A stretch of 39,011 bases of DNA. Origin: Deltaproteobacteria bacterium. Lineage in GTDB: Bacteria; Desulfobacterota; RBG-13-43-22. Where the stretch lies: contig JACRBX010000028.1 in assembly GCA_016219225.1 (NCBI GenBank), positions 1-39,011 of the forward strand. Reading direction: 5' to 3'. The translations under genes were made by a program, and so were the position numbers. Within the stretch, counting starts at the first letter, position 1. Every line of letters starts with the position of its first letter. A model generated the notes under the pieces. The model ran no database searches, was not told the origin of the DNA, and worked only from the letters and a program-made list of their open reading frames with translations. Of the stretch, positions 24,129-32,336 are shown in pieces.

Positions 24129-26287
24129 CCGGAATCGTCAATCTTTGCCGGCGTGACTTTTTAAAGACCGGGGCACTGATCGGCGGCGGCCTGGTCCTTG
24201 GCTTTCACATCCCCTTTCAGACAAACCCGGGGCAGGCCGAAGCGGATTCAACTTCTCCTTCGGCCCTCAACGCCTTTATCCGTATCGGCAGGGACGACAC
24301 GGTGACTATCCTGGTCAACAAATCAGAGATGGGACAAGGGGTTTATACCTCCCTGTCGATGCTGGTGGCCGAGGAACTCGAATGTGACTGGGCCAGAGTG
24401 CGTGTCGAGGCCGCCCCGGTGGACAAGGCCTATAACCATACGGCCTTCGGTATCCAGATGACCGGCGGCAGTACCAGTATTCAAAGTGAATGGGAACGGA
24501 TGCGCCGGGTTGGGGCAGCCGCCCGGGAAATGCTGGCGGCCGCCGCAGCCGACCAGTGGAAGATAGACCGGGCCCAGTGCCGGACCGAGAAGGGTGCGGT
24601 GATTCACCCCAACGGCCAAAGGCTGACCTATGGACAGTTGGCCGAAAGAGCCGCCGCCCGGCCGGTACCGGCAAAGGTCCGACTCAAAGACCCCTCGGCC
24701 TTCAAACTTGTCGGAAAGCCCACAAGGCGACTGGATACCCCGGCCAAGACCAACGGCACGGCCCTCTTCGGTATGGACGTCAAGGTTCCTGACATGCTCA
24801 CCGTTGTAATCGCCCGTCCTCCTGTTTTTGGCGGCACAGTAAAGGGTTTTAAGAGCGAAAAGGCCAAAGCCCTGCCGGGAGTAAAAGAGGTGGTCCAAAT
24901 CGAATCCGGAGTGGCCGTGGCGGCCGCTGATTTTTGGTCGGCCAAGTCAGGGCGGGAAGCCCTGGAGATATCCTGGGACGAGGGGCCCCTGGCCGGATTT
25001 TCCACCCAGGGGATGAGGGAACAATACAACAGGCTGGCCCAAAACACGGGGGTTGTGGCCCGGAAAGAAGGAACACCTGAAAAGGCCTTTGCCGGGGCGG
25101 CCAGGCGGATCCAGGCCGATTATGAGGTCCCTTATCTGGCCCATGCCGCTATGGAGCCTTTGAACTGTTTTGTGGATTTAGGCCCACACCATATGGAAAT
25201 CCGGACAGGCACCCAGTTTCAAACCATTGACCGCATTGCTGCAGCCAGGGTGGCCGGGCTCCAGCCCGAAGAGGTAACGATCCAAACCACCTTTTTGGGT
25301 GGCGGTTTTGGCCGCCGGGCAAATCCTGACTCGGACTTTGTGGTCGAAGCGGTTCGGGTGGCTATGGCCATCAAAAAACCGGTTAAAGTCGTCTGGACCC
25401 GGGAAGACGACATGAAAGGCGGCTATTATCGACCCATGTGGGTTGACCGGATAACCGCCGGCCTCGATCCGAAAGGGAAACTGATCGCCTGGCAGCACAC
25501 TATTGTCGGACAATCGATCCTTAAGGGGACACCATTTGAACAGGCCCTGGTTAAGGACGGAATCGATGGAACTTCCGTAGAAGGGGCCGAAGATATTCCT
25601 TATGGGATCCCCAATATCCTGGTCAGCCTTCACAGCCCCCTAATCAAGGTTCCGGTCCAGTGGTGGCGTTCCGTGGGCCATTCCCACACCGCGTTTGTCG
25701 TCGAAAGTTTTATTGACGAAATAGCCCACAGTATCGGAAAAGACCCTTATACCTTTCGTCGTCAGCTCCTGGCCGGGAAACCCCGTCATCGGGGTGTGCT
25801 GGAATTGGCCGCTAAAAAAGCCGGCTGGGGTAAACCCCCGGCACCCGGAAGGGCCCGGGGCCTGGCCCTGCACAAGTCCTTCGGCAGTTTTGTCGCCCAG
25901 GTGGCCGAGGTCTCCGTAAACCCTGCCGGGAAAGTTCATCTCCATAAGATCGTTTGTGCCATCGATTGCGGCCGGGTGGTCAACCCAGACACCATCGAAG
26001 CCCAGATGGAGGGCGGTATTGTTTTCGGTCTTTCCGCAGCCCTCCATGGAGCCATTACCTTCAAAAACGGCCGGGTGGAACAGGAAAATTTTGATGATTA
26101 TCCGATTCTGACCATGGACGAGATGCCCAAAATCGAAGTCTATATTGTACCCAGCAAAGAAGCCCCCAGCGGCGTGGGAGAGCCGGGGGTGCCTCCCATC
26201 GCCCCGGCCGTCACCAACGCCATCTATGGAGCTACCGGTAAAAGGATCAGAAGGTTACCCATCCGCAGGGAGGAATTAAAAAAATAG
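24125..26287 (+). CDS. iorB: Molybdopterin-binding large subunit, IorB-type hydroxylase, Tat-exported
   Basis: A 720-residue xanthine-oxidase-family subunit. The Tat signal [15 protein letters not shown] lies at residues 9-23. Domain order follows Ior[23 protein letters not shown], a second repeat with GQGVYT-like motif, [32 protein letters not shown] (molybdopterin cytosine dinucleotide contact), and the C-terminal catalytic Glu in [23 protein letters not shown]. The enzyme hydroxylates or oxidises aldehydes or N-heterocycles with water as oxygen source. The substrate is not predictable. The usual IorAB pair has an additional c-type cytochrome acceptor in many species; none is adjacent, though a monoheme cytochrome occurs at 31949. 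It is followed after 216 bases of repeat DNA by tlpA. Confidence 0.92.
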   Translation: MTGIVNLCRRDFLKTGALIGGGLVLGFHIPFQTNPGQAEADSTSPSALNAFIRIGRDDTVTILVNKSEMGQGVYTSLSMLVAEELECDWARVRVEAAPVDKAYNHTAFGIQMTGGSTSIQSEWERMRRVGAAAREMLAAAAADQWKIDRAQCRTEKGAVIHPNGQRLTYGQLAERAAARPVPAKVRLKDPSAFKLVGKPTRRLDTPAKTNGTALFGMDVKVPDMLTVVIARPPVFGGTVKGFKSEKAKALPGVKEVVQIESGVAVAAADFWSAKSGREALEISWDEGPLAGFSTQGMREQYNRLAQNTGVVARKEGTPEKAFAGAARRIQADYEVPYLAHAAMEPLNCFVDLGPHHMEIRTGTQFQTIDRIAAARVAGLQPEEVTIQTTFLGGGFGRRANPDSDFVVEAVRVAMAIKKPVKVVWTREDDMKGGYYRPMWVDRITAGLDPKGKLIAWQHTIVGQSILKGTPFEQALVKDGIDGTSVEGAEDIPYGIPNILVSLHSPLIKVPVQWWRSVGHSHTAFVVESFIDEIAHSIGKDPYTFRRQLLAGKPRHRGVLELAAKKAGWGKPPAPGRARGLALHKSFGSFVAQVAEVSVNPAGKVHLHKIVCAIDCGRVVNPDTIEAQMEGGIVFGLSAALHGAITFKNGRVEQENFDDYPILTMDEMPKIEVYIVPSKEAPSGVGEPGVPPIAPAVTNAIYGATGKRIRRLPIRREELKK

Positions 26288-26342
26288 GCCATGGCTGCAT
26301 AATTTCCATTACAGTGTTTACATTATCCAGGCGAATGGTATA

Positions 26343-26419
26343 TTTAGTTCGAAAATAACGTTCAGGGATCGGGGGTCAGGGATCGGGGGTCGGCGAGGGA
26401 TCGGGGGTCGGCGAAAACA
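26343..26419 (+). repeat. Upstream arm and GG-type heptad tract of composite repeat
   Basis: TTTAGTTCGAAAATA (26343-26357) then 7-mers GGGATCG, GGGGTCA, GGGATCG, GGGGTCG, GCGA, GGGATCG, GGGGTCG, ending at the hairpin. Clear tandem 7-nt periodicity with a vocabulary different from the CAA-type tracts. Confidence 0.8.
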
Positions 26420-26477
26420 ATTTTCATGCTTCGTGGCGCTGGCTTGAGGCCAGCAGGACTGCTTGATACGAAAATAG
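26420..26477 (+). repeat. Hairpin repeat, family A, copy 3
   Basis: ATTTTCATGCTTCGTGGC at the 5' side and GATACGAAAATAG at the 3' side. The apical stem is GCTGGC/GCCAGC around TTGAG. It ends 26 bases before the TlpA start codon. Confidence 0.85.
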
Positions 26478-26503
26478 AAAAATTCAGTCTAAAGGATTCT
26501 GTA

Positions 26504-27013
26504 GTGCAGAGAAGAGATTTTTGGAAAATTTGTCTGGCGGCCGGATGGGGCTTTATAATTCCCGGATGGCTGTCCCCAAAGGCTGAAGCGGGATTGCGAA
26601 TCGGTGATATTCCGCCCCGGATGATCTTGAATGATCTTAAAGGAACCCCATTCAACCTTCCCGGCGCCTTCAAGGGCAAGGTGGCCCTGATCCATTTCTG
26701 GGCAAGCTGGTGCCCTTCCTGCCGCAAGGAGATGATCCTTCTCGAGACCATCCACCAGCATTACGGCCCAAAGGGGATTTTACCCTGCTCTATTGATGTG
26801 GGTGAAACCAAGGAAGCGGCGCAACAGTACCTCAGAAATGTCAAGATCACTTATCCTGTTCTCCTGGACCCACGTTCATCGACCGCCCGGCAATTCGGTG
26901 TTTCCGGTATACCGACCTCCTATGTGCTCAACCGGGAAACCATCATCCGCTTCAAAATCCTGGGTGAACCCAACCAAGAGGGATTGGACAGGATTATCAA
27001 GGGGCTTTTGTGA
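26504..27013 (+). CDS. TlpA-like periplasmic thioredoxin
   Basis: A 169-residue thioredoxin-fold protein. The N-terminus QRRDFWKICLAAGWGFIIPGW can act as a secretion signal or membrane anchor, possibly Tat-like (RRDFWK). The active site is FWASWCPSCRKEM (CPSC), and the cis-Pro loop is VSGIPTSYVLN. TlpA/ResA proteins reduce disulfides in apo-cytochromes c or copper-site proteins outside the cytoplasm. Start: the longer in-frame reading to the ATG at 26426 is made from the hairpin repeat and has no signal-like sequence; the GTG at 26504 has AAGGA 8 bases upstream and places the signal at the N-terminus. It runs directly into the Cys-rich gene at 27015 and heads the NosL/ABC block. Confidence 0.9.
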   Translation: MQRRDFWKICLAAGWGFIIPGWLSPKAEAGLRIGDIPPRMILNDLKGTPFNLPGAFKGKVALIHFWASWCPSCRKEMILLETIHQHYGPKGILPCSIDVGETKEAAQQYLRNVKITYPVLLDPRSSTARQFGVSGIPTSYVLNRETIIRFKILGEPNQEGLDRIIKGLL

Positions 27014-27014
27014 A

Positions 27015-27350
27015 ATGAAAAGAGTCACCTTAATCCCTTCGATCATAGCCCTTGCGGTTCTCCTGTGCGCTCCTTTCAGCCTGACGCCGGTTTCCGGCTC
27101 TACACAACACGGGGGTCTGGTTTGCTATTGTTGTACCGGGCAGGGAATCCCCTGTGCCTGTACCCTGGTTTCCTGCCCCAAATGTAACACCCCAGCCGAC
27201 GTCCAGGATACCGACTGGTCGCCGGATTTAATTTACCCTTCCTTTGAAATGACCATCCATTTTCAGCCCGTGGTCAGCCGGGCGGAACGTTTTTATTCAC
27301 CCCGCCAGGTATACCCTAATGTTCCGGTCAAACCCCCCAATACCCCGTAG
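27015..27350 (+). CDS. Small exported Cys-rich protein, function unknown
   Basis: A 111-residue protein with a Sec signal (KRVTLIPSIIALAVLLCAPFSLTPVSGS). The mature N-terminus is packed with Cys: GLVCYCCTGQGIPCACTLVSCPKC has seven Cys in 24 residues. The rest is a Pro/Tyr-containing tail without Cys. It starts one base after the tlpA stop, so the two are co-translated. Cys spacing resembles metal-binding or disulfide-bonded knots, not a known family to me. Neighbouring TlpA and NosL genes suggest that it receives reduced thiols or copper in the periplasm; that is inference from position. The ribosome site is weak, consistent with coupling. Confidence 0.75.
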   Translation: MKRVTLIPSIIALAVLLCAPFSLTPVSGSTQHGGLVCYCCTGQGIPCACTLVSCPKCNTPADVQDTDWSPDLIYPSFEMTIHFQPVVSRAERFYSPRQVYPNVPVKPPNTP

Positions 27351-27427
27351 CCCAGTCCATCCAATCCGATTTTCAAAACAGGTATTAGGCGCTCAAGGCC
27401 TGTAGAGCGTCCTGATGCATGCCAATA

Positions 27428-27487
27428 GGTTCAAGGTAAAGGGTTCAAGGTTTTTCATACTTGAAACTTGCATCTTGCAACATGAAA
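27428..27487. repeat. Degenerate heptad tracts before nosL
   Basis: GGTTCAA, GGTAAAG, GGTTCAA then TTGAAAC, TTGCATC, TTGCAAC, so a + and a reverse-complement block face each other and could pair imperfectly. Confidence 0.7.
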
Positions 27488-27515
27488 CTATTTTTATTTA
27501 AAGAAAGGAAAACCG

Positions 27516-28031
27516 ATGAAAATAAAAAGACTAGGCTCAATGCTGATGGTATGTTGTTTCATCGTCGGCAGCGCCCTTTGGGCTTACGGCAACGATGTAA
27601 AAGACATACCGGCCTGCAAGTATTGCGGTATGAACCGCGAGATGTTTGCCCACAGCCGGATGCATATTGAATATGACGATGGCACCAGCGTGGGGACGTG
27701 CAGTCTTCATTGCACTGCCGTGGATCTGGCCTTGAATCTGGACAAGAAACCGAAGCTCATCCGCGTCGGGGATTACGAGACCAAGGTTTTACTCGACGCT
27801 GAAACAGCCTTCTGGGTCATCGGAGGGGACAAACCCGGTGTGATGACCAGAAATGCCAAGTGGGCCTTTGCAAAAAAGGAAGATGCGGAGAAATACCGGC
27901 AGGAACACGGAGGTAACCTGGCAGGATTTGATGAAGCCCTGGAAGCCGCTTATAAGGACTTAAGCGCCGACACCAGGATGATCCGGGAGAGAAGGAAGAT
28001 GAAGAGGATGCACCAAATGGAGAAGAAATAA
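27516..28031 (+). CDS. nosL: NosL-family copper-binding protein, first copy
   Basis: A 171-residue exported protein. After a signal peptide ending near residue 25 (LWAYG), it carries CKYCGMNREMFAHSRMHIEY (Cys34, Cys37, Met39) and GTCSLHC (Cys62, Cys66), the thiol and Met motifs of NosL that bind Cu(I). The C-terminal 40 residues are highly charged and end in a Met/Lys-rich tail. In nitrous-oxide reducers NosL delivers copper to NosZ; here no nosZ is visible and the local copper enzymes are the two multicopper oxidases about 6 kb away. AAGAAAGG precedes the ATG. Its stop overlaps the start of the second NosL gene. Confidence 0.9.
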   Translation: MKIKRLGSMLMVCCFIVGSALWAYGNDVKDIPACKYCGMNREMFAHSRMHIEYDDGTSVGTCSLHCTAVDLALNLDKKPKLIRVGDYETKVLLDAETAFWVIGGDKPGVMTRNAKWAFAKKEDAEKYRQEHGGNLAGFDEALEAAYKDLSADTRMIRERRKMKRMHQMEKK

Positions 28032-28540
28032 TGAAGGACATTAGAAACCTGGAATTCGGGTTTTCCCTGAAGCTGCCGGTCTTGAGCATCCTCTGTTTTA
28101 TCTTGTTGGGTTCTCTGGTCGGAGCAGCCGAAAAAGGGATGCCGAAGCCGACGGTCAAAGACAAATGCCCGGTTTGCGGCATGTTTATTACCAAATATCC
28201 GGACTGGACGAGTGCGGTTGTTTTCAAGGACGGCTCTCGTGCCTTTTTCGATGGCCAGAAAGATATGTTCAAATATTTTTTTGACCTGAAGCGGTACAAC
28301 CCTTTAAAGAAAATAGAAGATATCGAGGCTATTTGGGTGCAGGATTATTATGCACTCTCCCCGGTAAACGCCAAAACCGCCTGGTACGTGCTGGGCAGTG
28401 ATGTTTATGGGCCCATGGGGCGGGAATTGATCCCTTTGGAAAAGGAATCGGATGCCCGGGAGTTTTTGAAGGACCACAAAGGAAAGCGGATCCTCAAATT
28501 CATTGAGGTGACAGTGGAGGTCATCAAAACCCTTGATTAG
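28031..28540 (+). CDS. nosL: NosL-family protein, second copy
   Basis: A 169-residue paralog. A hydrophobic signal or anchor at residues 10-33 is followed by KDKCPVCGMFITKYPDWTSAVVFKDGSRAFFDG, with the CPVCGM copper-binding motif at 46-51. The C-terminal domain (AIWVQDYYALSPVNAKTAWYVLGSDVYGPMGRELIPLEKESDAREFLKDHKGKRIL) is the classic NosL body. It lacks the second Cys pair of the first copy. The start overlaps the preceding stop by one base. A tandem pair of dissimilar NosL proteins suggests two-step copper transfer or two metallation states; this is inference. The next gene begins inside its last codons. Confidence 0.92.
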   Translation: MKDIRNLEFGFSLKLPVLSILCFILLGSLVGAAEKGMPKPTVKDKCPVCGMFITKYPDWTSAVVFKDGSRAFFDGQKDMFKYFFDLKRYNPLKKIEDIEAIWVQDYYALSPVNAKTAWYVLGSDVYGPMGRELIPLEKESDAREFLKDHKGKRILKFIEVTVEVIKTLD

Positions 28541-28889
28541 CAAATCTCCTCAGAAAAAGGCCGGCGAGGTTCGGTCTTCCCCGAGAAAATCGAGCCTCTG
28601 TCTGGCCCTTTGGGTGGTAAGTCTATTGTTGGTGGGATTGATGTTTGTTCAGGCCTATTGGCAGCGACAGGCCGATATCCCTTTAATCCGGCACCTGTCC
28701 GGTGTGGTCAAAAACCTGGAATTGACCGACCTGTGTCTTTTTACCGAGGCCCGCTACACCCGTCATCTTTCCCAGGCAGATCTCTATTCGGCTTTTCAGG
28801 ATCACCCCCTTTCCCTGGAACATTTTCCGGCCGGCTCCATTGCCGGCCCGCCGCCAACCTTAAGGAGATTGCATGGCCGTCTGGATTGA
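28533..28889 (+). CDS. Single-pass membrane protein in NosL/ABC operon
   Basis: A 118-residue protein read from a TTG at 28533 that overlaps the nosL stop. A basic N-terminus (MISKSPQKKAGEVRSSPRKSS) leads to one transmembrane helix (LCLALWVVSLLLVGLMFVQAYW) and a periplasmic tail ending PPPTLRRLHGRLD. I know no named family. The overlap on both sides (7 bases with nosL, 17 with the permease) and the proper positive-inside helix favour a real gene. It may anchor or complete the adjacent transporter. The exact start is uncertain because TTG has no separate ribosome site. Confidence 0.65.
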   Translation: MISKSPQKKAGEVRSSPRKSSLCLALWVVSLLLVGLMFVQAYWQRQADIPLIRHLSGVVKNLELTDLCLFTEARYTRHLSQADLYSAFQDHPLSLEHFPAGSIAGPPPTLRRLHGRLD

Positions 28890-30009
28890 AAAGCAAAGGA
28901 TGATACTTGACTTCACCCTCTCCTCGCTGATGCGCAGGAAAGGCAAAAACATCAGTCTCCTTTTAGTCTATACCCTGGTGGTCTTTATTTTGGGATCGGC
29001 CATGTTCTTTACCCAGGCCATGAAAAAAGAAGCCGCTCTTATCCTGAAGGATGCCCCTGAAATGGTTGTCCAGCGGTTGTTGCAGGGCAGATATGCCCCC
29101 ATTCCAATGGGCTATCTCGAAAAGATCAGGAAGATCCGTGGGGTCATCTCAGCCGAAGCGAGGTTGTGGGGATATCTCTACGACTCGGCCCTTGGCGCCA
29201 ATTATACCCTGATGGTTTCCCGAAACACCACCATCCCTCCGGAAACAATTATTATCGGCCACGGGATCTCCAGGAGCCGCAGGATTTATCCCCGGGATAT
29301 GATGGCCTTCCGGGCCTACAATGGAGCCATCCACACTTTCGTCGTCCAGGATGTGCTTTCATCTGAATCGGAGCTGGTTTCTTCCGATCTGATTCTCCTT
29401 TCCGAAGCCGACTACCGGGTTCTCTTCGGTTTATCGGCTGAACAGGCGACCGACCTGGTGGTAACCGTGCGTAATCCCAAAGAGCTGATTACCATAGCCA
29501 ACAAGATTTCGGAACTGCTCCCGGATACGCGCCCTATTATCCGGGACGAGATGGTCCGGACCTATGACTCGGTTTTTGACTGGCGGGGCGGAATCGTTGT
29601 GGTCTTGCTGATGATGGCTATTCTGGCCTTCGTGATTTTTGCCTGGGAAAAGGCCTCAGGCCTCAGCGCCGAGGAAAGAAGGGAGATCGGCATTCTGAAA
29701 GCCATCGGCTGGGAAACAGGGGATGTCATTACGGTCAGAGGCTATGAAGGCCTTTTGGTCTCCTTCTTTTCTTTCAGCCTCGGGATCCTCCTGGCCTATG
29801 CCCATATCTTCTTTTCTTCAGCCTTCCTGTTCGCACCGGCCCTCAAGGGTTGGTCGGTCCTCTACCCGGCGTTCAGGTTGACCCCCTTTCTCGATCCCTA
29901 CCAGATTGCGGTGCTTTTTTTTCTGACGGTAGTGCCTTACACGATCACCACCATAGTGCCGTCCTGGAGGGCGGCTATCGTCGATCCCGATTCGGTGATG
30001 AGGACCTGA
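28873..30009 (+). CDS. FtsX/MacB-type ABC transporter permease
   Basis: A 378-residue protein: one N-terminal transmembrane helix (LLLVYTLVVFILGSAMFF), a periplasmic domain of about 200 residues, then three C-terminal helices (GGIVVVLLMMAILAFVIFAW, LLVSFFSFSLGILLAYAHIFF, IAVLFFLTVVPYTITTIVP). EERREIGILKAIGWETGDV is the coupling-helix signature of FtsX-domain permeases. These mechanotransmission transporters act on the periplasm and often do not move a cytoplasmic substrate. AAGGAG lies just before the ATG. Its ATPase is at 30222, separated by a REP-like element. Context with NosL suggests work on copper or lipoproteins. Confidence 0.9.
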   Translation: MAVWIEKQRMILDFTLSSLMRRKGKNISLLLVYTLVVFILGSAMFFTQAMKKEAALILKDAPEMVVQRLLQGRYAPIPMGYLEKIRKIRGVISAEARLWGYLYDSALGANYTLMVSRNTTIPPETIIIGHGISRSRRIYPRDMMAFRAYNGAIHTFVVQDVLSSESELVSSDLILLSEADYRVLFGLSAEQATDLVVTVRNPKELITIANKISELLPDTRPIIRDEMVRTYDSVFDWRGGIVVVLLMMAILAFVIFAWEKASGLSAEERREIGILKAIGWETGDVITVRGYEGLLVSFFSFSLGILLAYAHIFFSSAFLFAPALKGWSVLYPAFRLTPFLDPYQIAVLFFLTVVPYTITTIVPSWRAAIVDPDSVMRT

Positions 30010-30084
30010 TGAATGCGGAATGCGGATTTCGGAATGGGGAATGGGAAAGGAAACCGGAATGACTAATACTGAAGGACTGGTAGC

Positions 30085-30183
30085 CCCCGTCATTCCGGCG
30101 AAAGCCGGAATCCAGGCTCATTGGTCTGGTTCCTGGTTGCCACCGAGACGGTGTCTGGACCCCGGCTTTTACCGGGGTGACGA
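30085..30183. repeat. Paired REP-like palindromes inside the ABC operon
   Basis: GTCATTCCGGC-GAAA-GCCGGAATCCAG, then about 45 bases, then CTGGACCCCGGCTTTTACCGG followed by GGTGACGA. It is the same class as 2781-2871 and lies between the permease and its ATPase, where it could stabilise or attenuate the transcript. Confidence 0.75.
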
Positions 30184-30221
30184 TCAGAGAGGTCATCAAT
30201 GTTGAACGTGGGGGACTTTAA

Positions 30222-30950
30222 ATGATTCAGCTAATGAACGTGATAAAAGGATTCAACCTGGGTAAAACGAATGAATTTATTGCTGTTAACGGGGTGACCC
30301 TTTGGCTGGAAGCAAACCGGATCACGGTATTGAAAGGACCGAGCGGGTCGGGTAAGACCACACTTCTCAGTCTCGTAGGCTGTATGACCAGGCCCACCTC
30401 GGGCCGGATCCATTTGCAGGGGTTGCCGGTTGCCAATCTCGGGCTTCCGGAAATGGGGGGAAATGCCCAGGTGGAAGTTACCAGCCTGCCCGAAAGGTTT
30501 TTAACGGAGATCAGGCGACGGACCTTCGGCTTTATTTTCCAGCAGTTCAATCTGATAAAAGGGATCACGGTTTTGGAAAACGTTATGCTGCCTTCCTATC
30601 CTTTGGGTGAAAAATACGGCCTGGTCAGAAAAAGGGCTTTTGAACTCTTAGGGCTTTTCGGCCTGGCAAAACGGGCTTCCGCCAGGGTGGAATGGCTCTC
30701 CGGCGGAGAGGCCCAGCGGGTAGCCATCGCCAGGGCCTTGATGAATGATCCCCCGGTCCTTATTGCCGATGAACCGACCGCCCATCTGGACAGCAAACTA
30801 TCCCTGGAATTCATGGAGATTATCAATCGCCTCAAGGACCAGGGGAAAACCGCCGTCATTGCCAGCCACGACCCTCTGGTCTGTGAGGCCTCTATGGTTG
30901 ACCGGGTGGTAGCGGTCCGGGACGGTCGGATCGATGGTGGCCTTGGATGA
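30222..30950 (+). CDS. ABC transporter ATPase (LolD/MacB type)
   Basis: A 242-residue ATPase. Walker A GPSGSGKTT (39-47), Q-loop FIFQQFNLI, signature LSGGEAQRVAIARAL, Walker B VLIADEPTAHLD and H-loop ASHD are all present. An insertion of about 25 residues (NLGLPEMGGNAQVEVTSLPERF) sits between Walker A and the Q-loop where LolD proteins have a shorter loop. It pairs with the FtsX-type permease at 28873. Its stop overlaps the start of the polytopic membrane protein (ATGA). A moderate GGGGGA site precedes the ATG. Confidence 0.93.
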   Translation: MIQLMNVIKGFNLGKTNEFIAVNGVTLWLEANRITVLKGPSGSGKTTLLSLVGCMTRPTSGRIHLQGLPVANLGLPEMGGNAQVEVTSLPERFLTEIRRRTFGFIFQQFNLIKGITVLENVMLPSYPLGEKYGLVRKRAFELLGLFGLAKRASARVEWLSGGEAQRVAIARALMNDPPVLIADEPTAHLDSKLSLEFMEIINRLKDQGKTAVIASHDPLVCEASMVDRVVAVRDGRIDGGLG

Positions 30951-31957
30951 TCCTCCACCCGGCCATCATCGCCCTTATCCTGGTTTCCTTATTAATCTCC
31001 GGCATGGTCCTTTATGCTTCCTTCTTCGGGATTCGGATCATCCGGCGGTGGGATATACAAAGCGGCAGTGAGGAACAACTTGCGCTGGAGCGAAGCACCT
31101 ACCTCATTTCCACCATTCTATCCTATGTCCTGGTATTTCAAATCGGCTCGCTCTTTCTTTATATCTACACGGCCGACAACCTGCACCGGCTTTTCGTCGG
31201 GGCCATGTGTGCGGCCGGGACCTTGAACGTCAATCCTTACGGCTATCCGACCTTTCTCTTAAAGATTCTTAATTTCATTCTGGCGGGTCTGTGGCTTATT
31301 ATTAATTATACGGACAACCAGGTCTTTGATTATCCTTTGATCAAGAAAAAATATGCCCTTTTGCTCTTCATTGCCCCTTTGATGGTCACGGAATCCGTCA
31401 TGCAGACCCTTTATTTCCTGGGGTTAAAAGGGGATGTAATCACTTCCTGCTGCGGGAGCCTGTTCAGTACGGAAAGAAGCAGCGTCAGTTCGGAGATTGC
31501 CTCAGTGCCGGTGAGGGCCGGTATGGCAGGGTTCTATTCCGGTTTGGCCCTCACCTTCTTCTTGGGCATTGTTTATTGGACCAGGGGGAAATTGGGCCGT
31601 CTCTTCTCTTTGGCCAGCGGGGTTTTTTTTCTTGTTTCCTGTGTCTCTCTGATTTCGTTCCTCTCTTTATATTTTTACGAGCTTCCGACCCACCACTGCC
31701 CATTCTGCATTTTGCAAAGAGAGTACGGATACATCGGATACCTGCTCTATGGGACCCTGCTTGTCGGGGTCGTTTCAGGGCTGGGGGTAGGGGTTTTAAT
31801 GCCTTTCAAAGGGATCAAGAGCCTTTCCCGCAGCCTGCCCATGATCCAGAAGAGACTTACCCTGATCTGTCTTGTGGCATACCTGATTTTCGCCGGTATA
31901 TCCATTTACCGCCTAATGAGTACGGATTTTACCCTGGGGGTATCGTTTTTATTTTGA
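30947..31957 (+). CDS. Polytopic membrane protein with DsbB-like CxxCxxQR motif
   Basis: A 336-residue protein with about eight hydrophobic helices (residues roughly 4-27, 52-76, 102-121, 136-160, 192-211, 219-243, 261-285 and 305-324). Between two late helices it has HHCPFCILQREYGYIGY (Cys251, Cys254). The CxxCxxQR part matches the quinone-facing motif of DsbB-type oxidases, normally written CxLCxxxR or CPLCILQR. A second Cys pair, TSCCG at 168-169, lies in an extramembrane loop and could be the partner disulfide. Overall it is not DsbB-like in length. It begins within the ATPase gene stop and ends 9 bases past the convergent cytochrome gene end. A role in passing electrons between TlpA and quinone, or in copper-site redox, is inference. 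Confidence 0.75.
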   Translation: MILHPAIIALILVSLLISGMVLYASFFGIRIIRRWDIQSGSEEQLALERSTYLISTILSYVLVFQIGSLFLYIYTADNLHRLFVGAMCAAGTLNVNPYGYPTFLLKILNFILAGLWLIINYTDNQVFDYPLIKKKYALLLFIAPLMVTESVMQTLYFLGLKGDVITSCCGSLFSTERSSVSSEIASVPVRAGMAGFYSGLALTFFLGIVYWTRGKLGRLFSLASGVFFLVSCVSLISFLSLYFYELPTHHCPFCILQREYGYIGYLLYGTLLVGVVSGLGVGVLMPFKGIKSLSRSLPMIQKRLTLICLVAYLIFAGISIYRLMSTDFTLGVSFLF

Positions 31958-32257
31958 ACTCAGGAGAAAATCGACTATGGCCGTAATCTGTTCCTTGGTA
32001 AGCTTATTCTCAAAGCCGGGCATCTGGTTTTTTCCTTTTATGATGATTTCGATCATCTCCTCTTTGTTCATTTTACTGTTTTTCAGAAAGAGTTTGCTGG
32101 GGTCGATTTTTAACAACTTAGCCCTTCTTATATTGGTCTTGGCACTCCCTCTGTGACAACTTATGCACTGGGCATGGTAGTCGCTCCTGGCATCGGCCAG
32201 GGCCAGGGTTGGTGCGGCAAATACAAAAAGAACCAGCGGGATCAATATTTTTTTCAT
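31949..32257 (-). CDS. Monoheme class I cytochrome c, periplasmic
   Basis: A 102-residue protein with a signal peptide (KKILIPLVLFVFAAPTLALA), a heme site CISCH (residues about 31-35) and the axial Met in KNQMPGFENKL. Length and motifs match small cytochrome c5/c551-type electron carriers. AGGAGGTACCC lies before the ATG. It is convergent with the DsbB-like gene and overlaps it by 9 bases. It is a plausible electron acceptor for the IorAB hydroxylase or multicopper oxidases, but no coupling is shown. Confidence 0.93.
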   Translation of the reverse strand: MKKILIPLVLFVFAAPTLALADARSDYHAQCISCHRGSAKTNIRRAKLLKIDPSKLFLKNSKMNKEEMIEIIIKGKNQMPGFENKLTKEQITAIVDFLLSSK

Positions 32258-32336
32258 CGGGTACCTCCTGTTAAGATAGAAAATAGTTCAAAGCTCAAAG
32301 CAAACCAAAAACAATTAAATCGACGCCTGGCGAAAA

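Noticed and set aside
26426-26503. N-terminal extension of TlpA from the ATG at 26426
   Set aside because: The extra 26 residues are encoded mostly by the hairpin repeat and would bury the secretion signal; the GTG at 26504 has AAGGA at good spacing. Not fully excluded.
27516-28540. Standard nitrous-oxide reductase (nos) cluster
   Set aside because: Only NosL-type proteins are present; no nosZ, nosD or nosR is found in the window.
30020-30205. 61-aa + strand and 74-91-aa minus-strand ORFs between permease and ATPase
   Set aside because: They translate the paired REP-like element and have no family similarity.
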